From Fredinandcohnia quinoae (GTDB lineage Bacteria; Bacillota; Bacilli; Bacillales; Bacillaceae_L), in NCBI RefSeq assembly GCF_022427965.1, contig NZ_JAKTTI010000014.1, positions 25,898 to 89,897 on the forward strand: 64,000 nt of DNA, given 5' to 3'. Below the pieces are notes generated by a model. That model saw only the letters and a list, made by a program, of their open reading frames with translations. It was not told the DNA's origin and did not search any database. The position numbers were made by a program, and so were the translations under genes. How positions within the stretch are numbered: position 1 is the first letter of the stretch; each line of letters begins with the position of its first letter. Shown piece after piece: positions 42,456-54,192 of the stretch.

Positions 42456-43946
42456 TCATTGAAGGAGTTCTTTCACAAATTTTACATATTTAGCTAATGT
42501 TGTCTTTGAAATCTTATATTTTTCTGAAACCTGCTTCTGAGTAATTTTGTCAGACTGATGGTTTCTCCAAATATACTCTGTTGCCCCAGCCCACGCCAAA
42601 AGGTTTGACACATCATATGAACGTTTGACGGCCTCATCATAAATCATCAGCCATGTTAAATAAAGCTCTTCATTTGCTGAATCATCATTTTTATTTTTTA
42701 AAAATAATAAATCAGTAATTCTGTAGCCATCAATGATATATGCTGGGAATTCTTTATTCCTCGTTTTCTTTTTACATAGCACATAATTTGCAAATTCCTG
42801 CTCAAGTGTAGCATGAAATTTAATATGCTTAAAATCCTTACGTAGTAAAGAAGAATTCGTTTTACTAGCTAGAAATAAGCCATATAATCGTTCTTCAATA
42901 AAGTCACCAGTTAGCCAGCGATCTAACACTTCACTTAAATGCTTTGTACCTGTTGATAACCATGGCTCTGAGCCCTTTTTATCCGGATTCTCCTCAAGAA
43001 CCTTTTTCCATGCATTTTTTGATAGTTCAAGGTGATTTGTGAAATATGCAGAATATGATAACCAATAATAGAAGGTTTCATCACCTTGAAAGCCATTACG
43101 ATGTAGATTCCTTAGCCATTTATATGCGAGATCATATCTACCAATTAAGCCGAATGTAGCTCCTAGCTTATAGCGGTGCTCGACCAAAATTGGATGTATT
43201 GACTCAAGACGTCTCGTAAGTTCCTTCACCTTTTGTGTTTGACGTTGGTAGTAAAGGAATACAAGTGTATTACACAAAGCATGTAGATTGCCTAGATTTT
43301 TCTCTAGCACTTCATTTAAAATTTCTGATGCTTTTTCAACATCACCAGAGTAAAAATATGCCAGTGCTAGGTTATTGTATGCTGACCAAAACTCAGGGTA
43401 CTCCTGAATTATTTCTTTTAAGAGTGAAATCGCATCATCTAATCTACCCGTTTCAAGTAGTTCACGAGCATCTTCTTGCTTAACAATGAGTTCATCTTGA
43501 TCAAAGGATTCGTCGAATTCATCCGCCTCAAAGCTTAATAGATCAAGTAATTCTTCAGTGTCCTCAGCGAAATCACCATCTGGTTCACGTTCTAAATACA
43601 TATCTGCGTAGCGACCTGCCTCTTGGAATAAACCTAAGTGGGCATAATTATTCGCCATAAAATAAAAGCACTCTGGCATATCTGCTTCAACATCTTCAAT
43701 TATTGATGAAAGGTATTTATTCGATAACTGATAATCGCCAATTTCGGTTAGCACAACTGCCAATTGGCAAATGAAGATCGGCTCTTTTGGTTCTAGCTGA
43801 ACGGCACGCTCTAAATGTTTTTTTGATTTATTTATATTACGCTGTCTATATGCTTTTAATCCTTTTTTAAAATAATATTCACCCGTCTGGATAAACGGAA
43901 TAATTTTCGTACTTGGCTGTCTGTTTTTTATTGGATGTTCTTCCAT
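42456..43946 (-). CDS. Tetratricopeptide-repeat protein (YvcD-like)
   Basis: A 496-residue soluble protein with at least five TPR-like helical pairs (for example GEYYFKKGLKAYRQRNINKS near the start, EILNEVLEKNLGNLHALCNT in the middle) and a C-terminal helix-turn-helix-like end (VSEKYKISKTTLAKYVKFVK). The ATG at 43946 follows GGAGG by six bases; the longer open frame has no such site. It precedes trxB as yvcD does in B. subtilis. Binding partner unknown. Confidence 0.8.
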   Translation of the reverse strand: MEEHPIKNRQPSTKIIPFIQTGEYYFKKGLKAYRQRNINKSKKHLERAVQLEPKEPIFICQLAVVLTEIGDYQLSNKYLSSIIEDVEADMPECFYFMANNYAHLGLFQEAGRYADMYLEREPDGDFAEDTEELLDLLSFEADEFDESFDQDELIVKQEDARELLETGRLDDAISLLKEIIQEYPEFWSAYNNLALAYFYSGDVEKASEILNEVLEKNLGNLHALCNTLVFLYYQRQTQKVKELTRRLESIHPILVEHRYKLGATFGLIGRYDLAYKWLRNLHRNGFQGDETFYYWLSYSAYFTNHLELSKNAWKKVLEENPDKKGSEPWLSTGTKHLSEVLDRWLTGDFIEERLYGLFLASKTNSSLLRKDFKHIKFHATLEQEFANYVLCKKKTRNKEFPAYIIDGYRITDLLFLKNKNDDSANEELYLTWLMIYDEAVKRSYDVSNLLAWAGATEYIWRNHQSDKITQKQVSEKYKISKTTLAKYVKFVKELLQ

Positions 43947-44087
43947 CGGGATCCTCCAAAATTTGTTGAATGAAATATTTCTTACCGAACGTAGTATAAC
44001 ATAAATATACCTAATCACATAGGGGGAGCTTGGTTTAAAAAGAAGGATGGCATACCAATGTGGATAGTCTTGGTAAATACGGAGATA

Positions 44088-44120
44088 AGAAGGACACTTG
44101 TCATATACAATAAGTGTCCC
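44088..44120 (-). terminator. Probable terminator of the his operon
   Basis: GGACACTT and AAGTGTCC (about 44092-44119) form a stem; the following minus-strand TTCTTATC is only moderately T-rich. Confidence 0.5.
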
Positions 44121-44154
44121 GTTGTGTTATAAACATTTCGTTTTTCAGTGTTGC

Positions 44155-44775
44155 TTATCTTCTTTTTTTGAGTGCAGTGAGTACATCATCTAGTGGTAGT
44201 TTTTGTTCACGGAGTAGGACGATGAGGTGATAAAGAAGATCTGCTACTTCCCATTTCAGCTCTTCAGGCTCGCGATTTTTTGCTGCGATGATTACCTCAG
44301 CTGCTTCCTCTCCGACCTTCTTCAATATTTTATCTATACCTTTTTCAAATAAATATGTAGTATAAGAACCTTCTGGTCGTTCCGCTTCACGAGCAGCAAT
44401 CAAACTTTCCAGTTCACTAATAATAGCGAATCGGTCATTCCCCTCTCCCAAAGATTTCTCAAGAATACCTTCACCAAAGCAAGAATAGCTACCAGTATGG
44501 CATGCGGGACCATAAGGTTCCACCAAGATTAGAATAGCATCTTGATCACAATCAAATCTCATATTAACGATTCGTTGTTTATTACCTGATGTTGCCCCTT
44601 TATTCCAAAGTTCTTGTCGGGACCGACTATAAAACCAAGTTTCCCTCGACTCGATTGACTTTGCCAAAGATTCTTCATTCATATAGGCGAGTGTCAACAC
44701 TTCTTTACTAGCTGCATCTTGGACAATTGCTGGAACAAGTCCGTTTTCATCAAAGCGTACTGATGGAATATTCAT
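44155..44775 (-). CDS. hisI: Bifunctional phosphoribosyl-AMP cyclohydrolase/phosphoribosyl-ATP pyrophosphatase
   Basis: A 206-residue HisIE fusion catalysing steps 2 and 3 of histidine synthesis. The cyclohydrolase half (about 1-110) shows [32 protein letters not shown] and [12 protein letters not shown] (zinc cysteines). The pyrophosphatase half (about 115-206) has [18 protein letters not shown] and [18 protein letters not shown] overlaps the hisF stop by 4 nt. Last gene of the operon. Confidence 0.96.
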   Translation of the reverse strand: MNIPSVRFDENGLVPAIVQDAASKEVLTLAYMNEESLAKSIESRETWFYSRSRQELWNKGATSGNKQRIVNMRFDCDQDAILILVEPYGPACHTGSYSCFGEGILEKSLGEGNDRFAIISELESLIAAREAERPEGSYTTYLFEKGIDKILKKVGEEAAEVIIAAKNREPEELKWEVADLLYHLIVLLREQKLPLDDVLTALKKRR

Positions 44776-45530
44776 CGAATGTTGACCCCCTGTGACTTCA
44801 AATATTGTTTAACCTCATTTACAGATGTTTCTTTATAGTGAAAAATACTTGCTGCAAGTGCCGCATCAGCATTTCCAAGCTCAAATACTTCCTTAAAATG
44901 CGCTGCATTTCCCGCCCCTCCAGAAGCAATGACAGGTACTGTTACCGCAGTACTAACTGCCTTTGTCAATTCCACATCAAATCCATCCTTACTTCCATCA
45001 CCATCCATACTCGTCAACAATATTTCACCAGCACCAAGTCGAACAACCTCTTGTGCCCATGAAACTACTTCCCACTCTGTTGCATTACGCCCACCATGGG
45101 TGTACACTCTCCAGCTTCCTAGTTCATCATCATATTTGGCGTCTATCGCAACAACGATGCATTGTGTTCCGAAAAAGGCTGCACCGTCTTTAATAAGTTC
45201 AGGATTAGAGACTGCTGCAGTGTTCAAAGATACTTTATCAGCTCCCGCTCTGAGGATTGTCTTCATATCCTCAAGGGAATTAATTCCTCCCCCAACTGTA
45301 AAAGGGATCGCAAGCACTGCTGCAACTTTTTCCACTACCTCCACCATTGTTTTCCGACCTTCTTGTGCGGCTGAAATATCAAGAAAGACCAGCTCATCTG
45401 CACCTTCAGAATCATAAAATTTAGCTAACTCAACTGGGTCTCCCGCATCTCGAAGCTCGACAAATTGAACCCCTTTAACAACCCGACCATCCTTCACATC
45501 AAGACATGGTATAATCCGTTTCGTAATCAT
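44772..45530 (-). CDS. hisF: Imidazole glycerol phosphate synthase, cyclase subunit
   Basis: A 252-residue TIM barrel that, with HisH, converts PRFAR to imidazole glycerol phosphate and [20 protein letters not shown] holds the catalytic Asp, and [15 protein letters not shown] the second one. ATG at 45530 lies in the hisA stop (ATGA overlap) with GGGGTGA upstream; this gives the family length. Confidence 0.97.
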   Translation of the reverse strand: MITKRIIPCLDVKDGRVVKGVQFVELRDAGDPVELAKFYDSEGADELVFLDISAAQEGRKTMVEVVEKVAAVLAIPFTVGGGINSLEDMKTILRAGADKVSLNTAAVSNPELIKDGAAFFGTQCIVVAIDAKYDDELGSWRVYTHGGRNATEWEVVSWAQEVVRLGAGEILLTSMDGDGSKDGFDVELTKAVSTAVTVPVIASGGAGNAAHFKEVFELGNADAALAASIFHYKETSVNEVKQYLKSQGVNIR

Positions 45531-46264
45531 ATTGCATTCACCCCACATATCGCCTCTGAAACAGAAAATTGATTGGTATACAATGCTTTTCCTACAATTG
45601 CACCTGACACCCCTTTATTAGCAAACAGTCTCAGTGCTTTTAAATCCTCAATTGAACTTACTCCACCAGATGCAATTACATTTTTACCAGTGATGGATGC
45701 AAACTCCACCACTGCCTCAATATTCGGACCTGAAAGCATTCCATCTGTAGCAATATCTGTAAAAATGAAGGTTTCTGCACCAGCATTAGCAAGCTCAACC
45801 CCAAGATCAATTGCTTTTACCGACGATGTATTGAGCCAGCCTTCTATAGCAACATAACCATCTTTTGCATCAATACCAATTGCGATTTTTTCACGATAGG
45901 TTTTGAGCATTTTTTTTACAAATAAAGGATTCGAAACTGCCGCACTGCCTAAAATAACTCGGTCTACACCATTTTCAACATAATAAGCAACATCCTCTTC
46001 TGTACGGATGCCACCACCAATTTGAACTTTCACTTTTAGATTTTGAGCAACTTGTAAAACGTATTGATCATTAATTCGCCTTCCAATCTTGGCACCATCT
46101 AGATCAACCATATGAATCCATTCCGAGCCTTGATCTACAAAAGCCTTTGCCATATCATAGGGAGAGTCGCCATATACTGTTTCCTTACGATAATCACCTT
46201 GTAAAAGCCTGACACATTTACCTGCTCTCATATCAATCGCTGGATAAATTGAAAATGAACTCAT
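45527..46264 (-). CDS. hisA: Phosphoribosylformimino-AICAR ribotide isomerase
   Basis: A 245-residue TIM barrel, step 4 of histidine synthesis. [20 protein letters not shown] carries the catalytic Asp, and [14 protein letters not shown] the C-terminal one. The ATG at 46264 is preferred over the GTG at 46276 because GAGGAG/AAAGG lie just upstream and the length fits. It overlaps hisH and hisF by 4 nt each. Confidence 0.97.
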   Translation of the reverse strand: MSSFSIYPAIDMRAGKCVRLLQGDYRKETVYGDSPYDMAKAFVDQGSEWIHMVDLDGAKIGRRINDQYVLQVAQNLKVKVQIGGGIRTEEDVAYYVENGVDRVILGSAAVSNPLFVKKMLKTYREKIAIGIDAKDGYVAIEGWLNTSSVKAIDLGVELANAGAETFIFTDIATDGMLSGPNIEAVVEFASITGKNVIASGGVSSIEDLKALRLFANKGVSGAIVGKALYTNQFSVSEAICGVNAI

Positions 46265-46896
46265 CCTTTCACACACTCCTCTACAATTGCAGCAAAATTT
46301 TTTAATATTGCGAGCCCTGTTTCACCACTTTTCTCCGGATGAAATTGAGTTCCAAACACATTCCCACAACCAACTACTGCAGGGACTTCAACATTGTATG
46401 TACAACTTGCTAGGACAATATCGTTATCTGATGGTTCAGCATAATAGGAGTGGACGAAATAGACATGTCCTTTTTCGATTTGATTTAATAATCGCGAATT
46501 ATGATATGTTTTTAATTCATTCCACCCCATATGTGGGACCTTATAGGTTTCTCCTCGACTCGTTATACTGGGAATTTTTATGATTCTTCCATTTAAAAAT
46601 CCAAGGCCCGATGTTACCCCGTTTTCTTCACTTTGTTCAAATAATAGCTGCATGCCAAGACATATACCTAAAAGAGGTTTCCCTGTTCGTATGCTTTCTT
46701 TTAAAAGGGTATCTAGCCCTGTTTCTCGTAAAATTTGCATTGCATCTTTGAACGAACCCACTCCAGGTAAAATTAAACCTGATGTTTTCTCTAGTTCAGA
46801 TTGATCCTTCGAAACAATATGTTCCTGATTCATTCGTTCAAGTGCCTTGCTGACGCTATACAAATTGCCCATGCCATAATCGATGATGCCGATCAT
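46261..46896 (-). CDS. hisH: Imidazole glycerol phosphate synthase, glutaminase subunit
   Basis: A 211-residue class I glutamine amidotransferase supplying ammonia to HisF. Nucleophile in [13 protein letters not shown], His-x-Glu in [10 protein letters not shown], and the oxyanion-region PGVGSF are seen. ATG follows the hisB stop with no gap (TAAATG). Confidence 0.97.
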   Translation of the reverse strand: MIGIIDYGMGNLYSVSKALERMNQEHIVSKDQSELEKTSGLILPGVGSFKDAMQILRETGLDTLLKESIRTGKPLLGICLGMQLLFEQSEENGVTSGLGFLNGRIIKIPSITSRGETYKVPHMGWNELKTYHNSRLLNQIEKGHVYFVHSYYAEPSDNDIVLASCTYNVEVPAVVGCGNVFGTQFHPEKSGETGLAILKNFAAIVEECVKG

Positions 46897-47481
46897 TTAT
46901 AACATTCCTTTCGTGGATGGAACCCCCTTGACTCTTGGGTCAATCATTGTTGCTTCATCCAAAGCACGGCCTAACGCTTTAAAAACAGCTTCGATCATAT
47001 GATGCGTATTTTGACCGTAATGAACAATAACATGTAGATTCATCCTCGCTTCAAGTGCAAGCTTCCATAAAAATTCATGGACTAACTCTGTATCAAAGGT
47101 ACCGACACGAGAACTTGGGAAATCACCCTTTAGTTCAAAATGAGGGCGATTACTGAGATCAACAACAACTTGGGCTAACGCTTCATCCATTGGTACAAAG
47201 GCATTCCCATAACGTTTGATTCCCTTTTTATCACCAAGTGCTTCCCTTAGTGCCTGACCTAAGCAAATTCCAATATCCTCAGTCGTATGATGATCATCGA
47301 TATCCGTATCACCTTTCGCATCAACTATTAAATTAAACTGACCGTGCTTCGTAAAAAGATCAAGCATATGGGTTAAAAAAGGCACACCAGTCTCCAGCTT
47401 TGTCTCCCCTTCACCATCTACTGAAAAATGTAACTTTATATTCGTCTCATTCGTTTTCCTCTCAACTACAGCCTGTCTCAT
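46897..47481 (-). CDS. hisB: Imidazoleglycerol-phosphate dehydratase
   Basis: A 194-residue manganese enzyme, step 6 of the pathway. Two metal-binding HHTTEDIGI and HHMIEAVFKALGRAL motifs are present. Monofunctional, as in Gram-positive bacteria (no phosphatase domain). Confidence 0.97.
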   Translation of the reverse strand: MRQAVVERKTNETNIKLHFSVDGEGETKLETGVPFLTHMLDLFTKHGQFNLIVDAKGDTDIDDHHTTEDIGICLGQALREALGDKKGIKRYGNAFVPMDEALAQVVVDLSNRPHFELKGDFPSSRVGTFDTELVHEFLWKLALEARMNLHVIVHYGQNTHHMIEAVFKALGRALDEATMIDPRVKGVPSTKGML

Positions 47482-47558
47482 TAGACCAACACCACCACAT
47501 CATTTTTTCACAGAAACTATAACGGACACATGATCCTATTTAGCGCAAAGCACTTTTT

Positions 47559-48830
47559 TTACATCGATTTTAGTCGTTCTTCAATCGCTATAGCATGTGC
47601 ATCTAAGCCTTCTAATCTTGCAAACTCTGCAATTTTTGCCCCATTATCCAGTAAAGCTTGCTTGCTATATGATATGATGCTAGATTTTTTCGTAAAATCA
47701 TCTACATTTAGCGGACTCGAAAAACGAGCCGTACCATTTGTCGGCAATACATGATTAGGTCCCGCAAAGTAGTCACCTACTGGTTCTGTACTGTAGCGCC
47801 CAACAAAGATTGCCCCTGCATGCTTTATTTTTCCCACAAGCTCCATTGGCTCTTGTGTCAAGATTTCTAAATGCTCCGGAGCGAGTTCATTAACAACCCG
47901 GACTGATTCCTCGATATCTTTAGATACATATATGAAGCCGAATTCAGAAATTGATGCCTCAGCAATTTCCCTTCTTGGTAACAATTGCAATTGTCGATCC
48001 ACTTCCTGTGAAACCTCTTCTGCTAGTCTAATAGAATGAGTTACTAAAATACTTGCAGCACGTTCATCATGCTCTGCCTGAGAAAGTAAATCAGCAGCAA
48101 TCTCATTTGCATATGCGGTATCATCAGCAAGTACAACGATTTCACTCGGTCCAGCAATCATATCAATTGCAACATGACCAAATACTTCTCGTTTAGCAAG
48201 TGCCACGTAAATATTTCCAGGACCGACAATTTTATCGACTCCCTTAATCGTCTCCGTGCCATAGGCTAATGCTGCTATTGCTTGTGCACCACCAACCTTA
48301 TAAATTTCATCGACCCCAACAGCGTCAGCTGCAACTAATACACCTGCTGGAATCTTGCCATCACGATCTGGAGGTGTTACCATAACAATCCGCTCAACTC
48401 CAGCTACTTGTGCAGGAATAACATTCATTAACACCGAGGAAGGATATGCAGCCTTCCCCCCTGGTACATACACCCCTACAGCATCAAGTGGCGTAATTTT
48501 TTGACCTAGTATTGTCCCATCATTTTTCAGATCGATCCATGATTGTTTCACCTGTCGACTGTGAAAGTCACGAATATTGTTAGCCGCTTCATGTATAGTT
48601 TGAATTAAGCTTTCATCTATTTTTGCATATGCCTCTTTAATTTCAGCTATACCTACCTTAAAATCATTGAGAGTGACACCATCAAATTTCTCCGTATAAA
48701 ACGTAAGTGCAGAATCGCCATTTTCTCGAACGTCAGAAATGATTGATAAAACAACTTTCTGCTGCTCCTCTGTACCACTCTCAATATTTCTTTTTAATGA
48801 AACTGTATTTGATACTCTCTCAATCCGCAT
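47559..48830 (-). CDS. hisD: Histidinol dehydrogenase
   Basis: A 423-residue NAD- and zinc-dependent enzyme oxidising histidinol to histidine. [32 protein letters not shown] and [10 protein letters not shown] (metal-site His) are typical. ATG at 48830 lies eight bases after GGGAG; the open frame extends three codons further. Confidence 0.97.
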   Translation of the reverse strand: MRIERVSNTVSLKRNIESGTEEQQKVVLSIISDVRENGDSALTFYTEKFDGVTLNDFKVGIAEIKEAYAKIDESLIQTIHEAANNIRDFHSRQVKQSWIDLKNDGTILGQKITPLDAVGVYVPGGKAAYPSSVLMNVIPAQVAGVERIVMVTPPDRDGKIPAGVLVAADAVGVDEIYKVGGAQAIAALAYGTETIKGVDKIVGPGNIYVALAKREVFGHVAIDMIAGPSEIVVLADDTAYANEIAADLLSQAEHDERAASILVTHSIRLAEEVSQEVDRQLQLLPRREIAEASISEFGFIYVSKDIEESVRVVNELAPEHLEILTQEPMELVGKIKHAGAIFVGRYSTEPVGDYFAGPNHVLPTNGTARFSSPLNVDDFTKKSSIISYSKQALLDNGAKIAEFARLEGLDAHAIAIEERLKSM

Positions 48831-48854
48831 GATGCCCACTCCCTTCGATAATGT

Positions 48855-49484
48855 TTAAGTTGAAACAACATGTGCCAATCTTTCCACGATGTCATCAATC
48901 GGCTTATCTTTAAGGCGGTAGCTAACAGGATTCACAATTAACCGAGAAGTAATATCGAAGATACGTTCCAGCTCGACAAGTCCATTTTCTTTTAATGTGT
49001 GACCAGTGGACACGATATCAACAATTCGGTCAGCTAATCCAATTAAAGGTGCAAGTTCAACAGAACCATTGAGCTTAATAATCTCGACCTGCTCCCCTTG
49101 TTCACGAAAATAGCTTGAAGCAACGTTTGGATACTTAGTAGCGATCTTAGGTGCAATATCATTCATTTCTACACCGGGTAAACCAGCAACTGCTAAATGG
49201 CATCTACTAATCTGTAAATCTAATACTTCATATACTTCCCGTTCCTCCTCAAGCATCACATCTTTTCCTGCAATTCCAAGATCAGCAACTCCGTGTTCCA
49301 CATATGCAGTCACATCCATTGGTTTCGCCAAAATAAATCGAAAAGACTCTTCAGGCACTTCAATAATTAGTTTTCTCGAATCAACAAACTCGGGAGGAAG
49401 CTGATAACCAGCCTTTCTTAAAAGCCCAACTGCATCTTCGAAAATTCTCCCCTTTGGCATTGCAATGGTTAGTATATCCTTCAT
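48855..49484 (-). CDS. hisG: ATP phosphoribosyltransferase, short-form catalytic subunit
   Basis: A 209-residue short HisG catalysing the first step of histidine synthesis. [16 protein letters not shown] at the start and the PRPP loop near [15 protein letters not shown] are present. The regulatory C-terminal domain of long HisG is missing, so it needs HisZ, encoded just upstream (1-nt overlap). Confidence 0.97.
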   Translation of the reverse strand: MKDILTIAMPKGRIFEDAVGLLRKAGYQLPPEFVDSRKLIIEVPEESFRFILAKPMDVTAYVEHGVADLGIAGKDVMLEEEREVYEVLDLQISRCHLAVAGLPGVEMNDIAPKIATKYPNVASSYFREQGEQVEIIKLNGSVELAPLIGLADRIVDIVSTGHTLKENGLVELERIFDITSRLIVNPVSYRLKDKPIDDIVERLAHVVST

Positions 49485-50656
49485 TACTTTGCCACCCTCC
49501 TTGTATTTCCAATAAAAAATGTAACTTCTTTACATGCTCTTACATACTTATCAACATCTGCAATGCCGTTAATATCTTGAAGGATGACCTTTTCACCTTT
49601 TTCTCTCTTTACTTTTGCAAAATCAATTGCTTCTTCACTTTGCTCAGTACTAAAAATAACGCTGTGAATACTAATCTCTTTTTCAGGTATCTTCAATGCT
49701 TCGATTAGATGATCAAGCCGAATCCCAAAACCGGTAGCCGGTGCGTGTCTTTCAAATTTTCCAAGTAATGTATCATATCGGCCGCCATTCCCTAATAGAT
49801 AGCCGATATTCTCAGCATATACCTCAAATAAAATACCGGTGTAATAGCTCATATGACTAACTAGATTAAAATCAATCTTAATATTATCTGTTACCCCCAT
49901 TGCTTGTAATCTATGCCATAACTGCTCAAGTTCATCAATGGCTTTTCGACCAACTTCACCTTCAATTAACTCTTTTGCCTGACCTATTTTCGATATATCT
50001 CCTCTTAATTGTAAAAGTGATAACAATCTTTGTTTATCAATTGATGATAATTGTAAGCTATTTACATGTTCCCTATAACCTACATAATTTTTATCATATA
50101 AAAACCGACGAAGAACATTAGCCCGTTCCTCGTTCCCAACGATTTCTAAAAACAGTGCATTTACATACCCAATATGCCCTATAGGTACCGTAAACTTTGA
50201 TAAACCTGCCTTCTTTAAGGTTTCAATCAATAGTGAAATAACTTCTGCATCTGCACTTATTGTTTTATCACCGATAAATTCAATACCTATTTGTTCAAAT
50301 TCTGCAGGTCTACCGCCTTCTCTTTGCTGAGCACGAAAGACATTTGCAGAATACGCTAATCGTAATGGGCAGCCCTCTTGATATAGTTTTGAAGCTGCTA
50401 CTCTCGCGATGGGCGATGTTACATCCGGTCTTAAAACAAGTGTGTGTCCTTGCTGATCAAGAAGCTTAAATAATTGTTGATCAAGAATTGAAGATACATT
50501 ACCAACTGTTTCATAAAATTCAAGTGTTGGTGTCTCAATAAACTGGTAGCCCCAACTTTCCATTACACTAGACATACTTGTTCTTAACTCTTTCTTGGCT
50601 TCATACAATGATGGGAGTGTATCCCTCATTCCTAAAGGCTTTTCAAACATAAACAT
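49484..50656 (-). CDS. hisZ: ATP phosphoribosyltransferase regulatory subunit HisZ
   Basis: A 390-residue paralogue of the histidyl-tRNA synthetase catalytic core that pairs with short HisG and confers feedback inhibition by histidine. [32 protein letters not shown] and [11 protein letters not shown] correspond to class II synthetase motifs. GGTGAG precedes the ATG. First gene of hisZGDBHAFI. Confidence 0.96.
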   Translation of the reverse strand: MFMFEKPLGMRDTLPSLYEAKKELRTSMSSVMESWGYQFIETPTLEFYETVGNVSSILDQQLFKLLDQQGHTLVLRPDVTSPIARVAASKLYQEGCPLRLAYSANVFRAQQREGGRPAEFEQIGIEFIGDKTISADAEVISLLIETLKKAGLSKFTVPIGHIGYVNALFLEIVGNEERANVLRRFLYDKNYVGYREHVNSLQLSSIDKQRLLSLLQLRGDISKIGQAKELIEGEVGRKAIDELEQLWHRLQAMGVTDNIKIDFNLVSHMSYYTGILFEVYAENIGYLLGNGGRYDTLLGKFERHAPATGFGIRLDHLIEALKIPEKEISIHSVIFSTEQSEEAIDFAKVKREKGEKVILQDINGIADVDKYVRACKEVTFFIGNTRRVAK

Positions 50657-50709
50657 GGCTTCTCACCACCTAAAAATTTTACATACTTATTTCGTTACAC
50701 TTTAGTTCG

Positions 50710-50721
50710 CTAATATATTAG
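50710..50721. promoter_or_regulatory. Palindrome downstream of the his promoter (candidate operator)
   Basis: CTAATATATTAG is a perfect 12-bp palindrome, extended by partly symmetric flanks, at about +15 to +30 of the predicted his transcript. Its place suggests a repressor roadblock; the protein is not known from this window. Confidence 0.4.
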
Positions 50722-50739
50722 TGAGATGAAGTTTTAATT

Positions 50740-50768
50740 ATCTTACAACTTTACCTCATAAACGTCAA
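50740..50768 (-). promoter_or_regulatory. Sigma-A promoter of the his operon
   Basis: Minus-strand TTGACG (-35, 50763-50768), 17-bp spacer, TAAGAT (-10, 50740-50745), about 80 bp before hisZ. No T-box leader is visible. Confidence 0.75.
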
Positions 50769-50783
50769 TAAAAAGTTGAAGAT

Positions 50784-50820
50784 CAAAAAAGGCCATTGCA
50801 CAAGAATGTACAATGGCCCT
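50784..50820 (-). terminator. Terminator of the chemoreceptor gene
   Basis: GGCCATTG (50791-50798) pairs with CAATGGCC (50811-50818); TTTTTT follows on the minus strand. Confidence 0.85.
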
Positions 50821-50829
50821 TTGATCTTA

Positions 50830-52860
50830 TTATTTTTTCGACTCTTCAATTATAAATTTATCTAACTCATCTCTAAGCTCTCGTGAGAAGGAGTCAAGTT
50901 CAAAAGCAAGTTGACTTAATTGTTCCATTGAAGCTGTTGATTCTTCAACAGATGCTGATACCTCTTCCGTACCAGCCGCTGTTTCCTGGCCGATGGATGT
51001 AATGTGAGTAGCATTTTTCAAGATAACATCCTTTTGTTCAACCATTTTTTGAATGGATAGATATACTTGCATGATTAACTCACTTGTTTTTTCTATGATT
51101 CCCTTTATTGAGCCAAATGCTTCTTCAGTATCCTTAACTGCAAGTCCCTGTTCCTGAATGACATCTGTTGTTTGTTTAATAAGTGAAACAGTTTGCTTTG
51201 TATCTGTTTGCATATGTGTAATAATTGATGACACTTGTTTTAATGCTGATTCTGTTTGTTCTGCTAAGTTTCGAACTTCATCAGCTACAACTGCAAAGCC
51301 TCGACCATGCTCTCCTGCACGTGCCGCTTCAATCGCAGCATTAAGAGCTAATAAATTTGTTTGAGAAGCTATTGCCGTAATTGTATTTACGATTTCATTA
51401 ATGTCATTTGATCGTACATCTAATGTAGTAATCGCGTCAGACATTTCTTCAGTCATTTCGGTTGTCCGTTCAAATTGGCGTTCTAGAAGTTTAATTTTCT
51501 CTACTCCTTGTTCAGAAGTTGAAAACATCAACTTTGCTTCCTCCAACACTTGCAATGTTTGTTCTTCCACTACTTTAATATCCTCAGCCAAAATATTTGT
51601 TGCTGATGAATTTTCCTCTAATAGTTCTGACTGCTGGCCAGCTCCAGATGCAATTTGTTCCATCGTCGTTGCAACTTCATTGGATGCAGCCGTATTCTCT
51701 TCTGCACTTGCCACAAGCGTTTGTGATGCATCTGTTACTTTTAAGGAAACATTTGAGACCTTTTGCATCATCCCACGTATTTGTGAAAGCATATTATTAA
51801 AACTTATTGATAATTGACCAATCTCATCTTGTCTTTCTATCATGACATTTGTTAAGAGGTTCCCATTTTCAACATCACTCATTGATGTTTGAAGCTTTTG
51901 GATCGGTTTCGTAATTCTTCTTGAAATGATGAATGAAATCCAGACGACTAATACTAGAACTACGAGTAAAGTAATTGCTATCGGAAGTAATACACCTTTA
52001 CCCTTTTCAGCGAACTCATCATTCGACACAGCTCCAACAATGAACCAACCTGTTGCTGAATTTTTCACAAATCCCATCGTTTTCTCTTGACCCTCAAACT
52101 CATACTCAACAATTCCATGTTCCTTATCTGACTCAATCATCTTTTTAAAATAAGTTTCTTTAGATGCATCTACACCTACCATTTCCTTTTTAGGATGGGC
52201 AAGAAACTTTCCGTGAGCATCAAAAAGAGCAGCATATCCTGTATCTGCAATTCTTACCTTTTTAACAATTTCGATTAACTTATCAACCTTTATATCTGCA
52301 GCAATTACTCCTTTTAGCACGCCATTATCCATTACTACTTTTGCCGCAGTAACAATCGTTTCGTTCGTAGCTCCATCTACATATGGTTCGGTCCACACTA
52401 TATTTCCTTTATTTTCGAGTGCATTTTTATACCAATCACGTTCTCTCGGATTAAAATCTGCGCCGAGATCAGCTTCAGGATAGATAATTACATCCCCGTT
52501 CGCATCACTAACCATATAGATATTTGCAATTGAATCAGTCGTATCGACGATTTCGGAAAATGAAGTTAATATCTCGGACTTTGAATCCTTATATGTTTTC
52601 AGCTCAGATCTTTCTGAAAAACTATCAATAATCCCATCAATATTTCCGAAAAATATATCAAAGGCATCATTTAACCCAATCGCTTGACTTTCTGTACTTT
52701 TTATTAGTTCTTTTGTAGTTGTTGAAACACTAAAATTGTAGCTAACCATTGCAATTACCACACCTGCGATGATGATTGTCGCCATAAAAGGCAATACAAT
52801 TTGTCGCTGTAAGGTTCTTGTAAAGAAATTATTCTTTGACATAGATTTCTTTTTTTGCAT
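50830..52860 (-). CDS. Methyl-accepting chemotaxis protein with dCache sensor
   Basis: A 676-residue chemoreceptor. Transmembrane helices at about 21-43 and 290-313 enclose an extracellular double-Cache domain; RDWYKNAL (141-148) and the Asp in GVIAADIKV (about 189) resemble the amino-acid-binding motif of dCache_1 receptors (inference). HAMP at about 314-366, then the signalling domain with the hairpin tip [27 protein letters not shown] precedes the ATG. It sits between yvoF and hisZ, which adjoin in B. subtilis, so it is an insertion. Related to McpA/B/C of Bacillus. Confidence 0.93.
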   Translation of the reverse strand: MQKKKSMSKNNFFTRTLQRQIVLPFMATIIIAGVVIAMVSYNFSVSTTTKELIKSTESQAIGLNDAFDIFFGNIDGIIDSFSERSELKTYKDSKSEILTSFSEIVDTTDSIANIYMVSDANGDVIIYPEADLGADFNPRERDWYKNALENKGNIVWTEPYVDGATNETIVTAAKVVMDNGVLKGVIAADIKVDKLIEIVKKVRIADTGYAALFDAHGKFLAHPKKEMVGVDASKETYFKKMIESDKEHGIVEYEFEGQEKTMGFVKNSATGWFIVGAVSNDEFAEKGKGVLLPIAITLLVVLVLVVWISFIISRRITKPIQKLQTSMSDVENGNLLTNVMIERQDEIGQLSISFNNMLSQIRGMMQKVSNVSLKVTDASQTLVASAEENTAASNEVATTMEQIASGAGQQSELLEENSSATNILAEDIKVVEEQTLQVLEEAKLMFSTSEQGVEKIKLLERQFERTTEMTEEMSDAITTLDVRSNDINEIVNTITAIASQTNLLALNAAIEAARAGEHGRGFAVVADEVRNLAEQTESALKQVSSIITHMQTDTKQTVSLIKQTTDVIQEQGLAVKDTEEAFGSIKGIIEKTSELIMQVYLSIQKMVEQKDVILKNATHITSIGQETAAGTEEVSASVEESTASMEQLSQLAFELDSFSRELRDELDKFIIEESKK

Positions 52861-52982
52861 CTTTTTCTCTCCTGTTCATTCTAGTTGTCTACTTCCAATA
52901 TTTCCGCAATGTATTTCCAAACCACTACTAATTACCCATGAGTTATATCGTACAAAACAACTATTTTTTTAACACATAAACA

Positions 52983-53010
52983 TAAAAAAAGACACAACCA
53001 CATCAGTTAT
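52983..53010 (-). terminator. Terminator of the hprK-yvoF operon
   Basis: GACA-N-AAC and GTT-N-TGTC form a stem that overlaps the yvoF stop; seven T follow on the minus strand. Confidence 0.65.
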
Positions 53011-53527
53011 GTCCTTCATCTTCTTTCATTCGTCTATCCATTTCATCCTTTGTATAGATAATCCGCATTGGGTTACCGCCAACGAAGGTTCCGGCCGGCA
53101 CATCTTTATGAACAAGTGTACCCGCTGACACAATCGCACCATCACCAATTTCAATTCCAGGTAAGATGGTTGAATTTGCTCCAATCATCACTTCACTACC
53201 AATCTTCACATCCCCTAAGCGATACTCCTTAATAAGATATTCATGAGCTAATATTGTTGTATTATATCCAATAACCGTATTTCGCCCAACACTTATTTTC
53301 TCTGGGAACATCACATCAAGCATGACCATTAGTGCAAATGATGTCTGATCCCCAATCTTCATTCTTAAAAAAGTCCGATATAACCAATTTTTCAATCCTA
53401 AAAAAGGCGTATACCTAGCAAGTTGAATGACAATGAAATTTCGAACAACCTTCCAGAATGGCACCGTTTTATATACATGCCAAAGTGAGTTTGCACCAGA
53501 AACGGGATATCTACTCGTCCTTCTCAC
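53003..53527 (-). CDS. yvoF: Left-handed beta-helix acetyltransferase (YvoF-like)
   Basis: A 174-residue acyltransferase of the hexapeptide-repeat class. Repeats run from about 75 ([19 protein letters not shown]) through [20 protein letters not shown] to [20 protein letters not shown], ending with GNPMRII as in CysE/maltose acetyltransferase relatives. The GTG start overlaps the ppaX stop by 4 nt. Acceptor substrate unknown. Last gene of hprK-lgt-yvoD-ppaX-yvoF. Confidence 0.85.
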   Translation of the reverse strand: MRRTSRYPVSGANSLWHVYKTVPFWKVVRNFIVIQLARYTPFLGLKNWLYRTFLRMKIGDQTSFALMVMLDVMFPEKISVGRNTVIGYNTTILAHEYLIKEYRLGDVKIGSEVMIGANSTILPGIEIGDGAIVSAGTLVHKDVPAGTFVGGNPMRIIYTKDEMDRRMKEDEGHN

Positions 53528-54192
53528 TTCCCAGAAGCCTCACTCTGATCGGTTACACCACCAACAATCCCAAGCAAGTCACTCATATGCTCAAGCATAA
53601 AATCAGGTTCAAACGATGCCAAATACTCTTTCCCCTTTAATGACCAAGCCACTCCCGCTGATAATGTTCCAGCATTTTTCCCAGCAAGAATATCATGATA
53701 ATTATCACCGACCATAATTGCTTCATCAGCACGCGCTCCCAATAAGTTTAACGCTAGATGAACTGGTTCCGGATCAGGTTTTGCATTTTTCACATCATCA
53801 AGTGTAACAACTACCTCAAAAAATTGATCGAGCTTCGTAAGCTTCAAGCCCATTTCCACTGTATTTCTCATCTTTGTTGTTACAATTCCCAGCTTGTAGC
53901 CCTTTTCAGTCAAAGCCTTCATCGTCTCGTATACACCTTCAAATTCAGTAACGAGCTCATCATGATGGGCATGGTTATGTTCACGATATTTCGTAATCAT
54001 TTCATCAACACGATCAGAATCAATTGATGAGAATGTCTCACGTAATGTTGGTCCAATGAATGGCAACACATCTTCCCGTGTATACTTTTCAGGATAATAT
54101 TCATTTAATGTATGCAAAAAAGACGCAATAATGAGCTCATTCGTATCAATTAGTGTTCCGTCTAAATCAAATAAAAGTGTATTAATTGCCAT
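53524..54192 (-). CDS. ppaX: Pyrophosphatase PpaX
   Basis: A 222-residue HAD hydrolase. [13 protein letters not shown] holds the nucleophile Asp; [25 protein letters not shown] and [16 protein letters not shown] are motifs II-IV. In B. subtilis PpaX removes pyrophosphate produced by HPr kinase/phosphorylase, consistent with its operon. ATG overlaps yvoD by 11 nt. Confidence 0.93.
   Translation of the reverse strand: MAINTLLFDLDGTLIDTNELIIASFLHTLNEYYPEKYTREDVLPFIGPTLRETFSSIDSDRVDEMITKYREHNHAHHDELVTEFEGVYETMKALTEKGYKLGIVTTKMRNTVEMGLKLTKLDQFFEVVVTLDDVKNAKPDPEPVHLALNLLGARADEAIMVGDNYHDILAGKNAGTLSAGVAWSLKGKEYLASFEPDFMLEHMSDLLGIVGGVTDQSEASGK

Noticed and set aside
44805..45417. Plus-strand frames opposite hisF, hisA and uvrA
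   Set aside because: They mirror the codon pattern of the well-supported minus-strand genes and have no start signals.
50657..50829. T-box riboswitch before the his operon
   Set aside because: The leader between the promoter and hisZ is only about 75 bp and lacks a T-box sequence or terminator/antiterminator pair.
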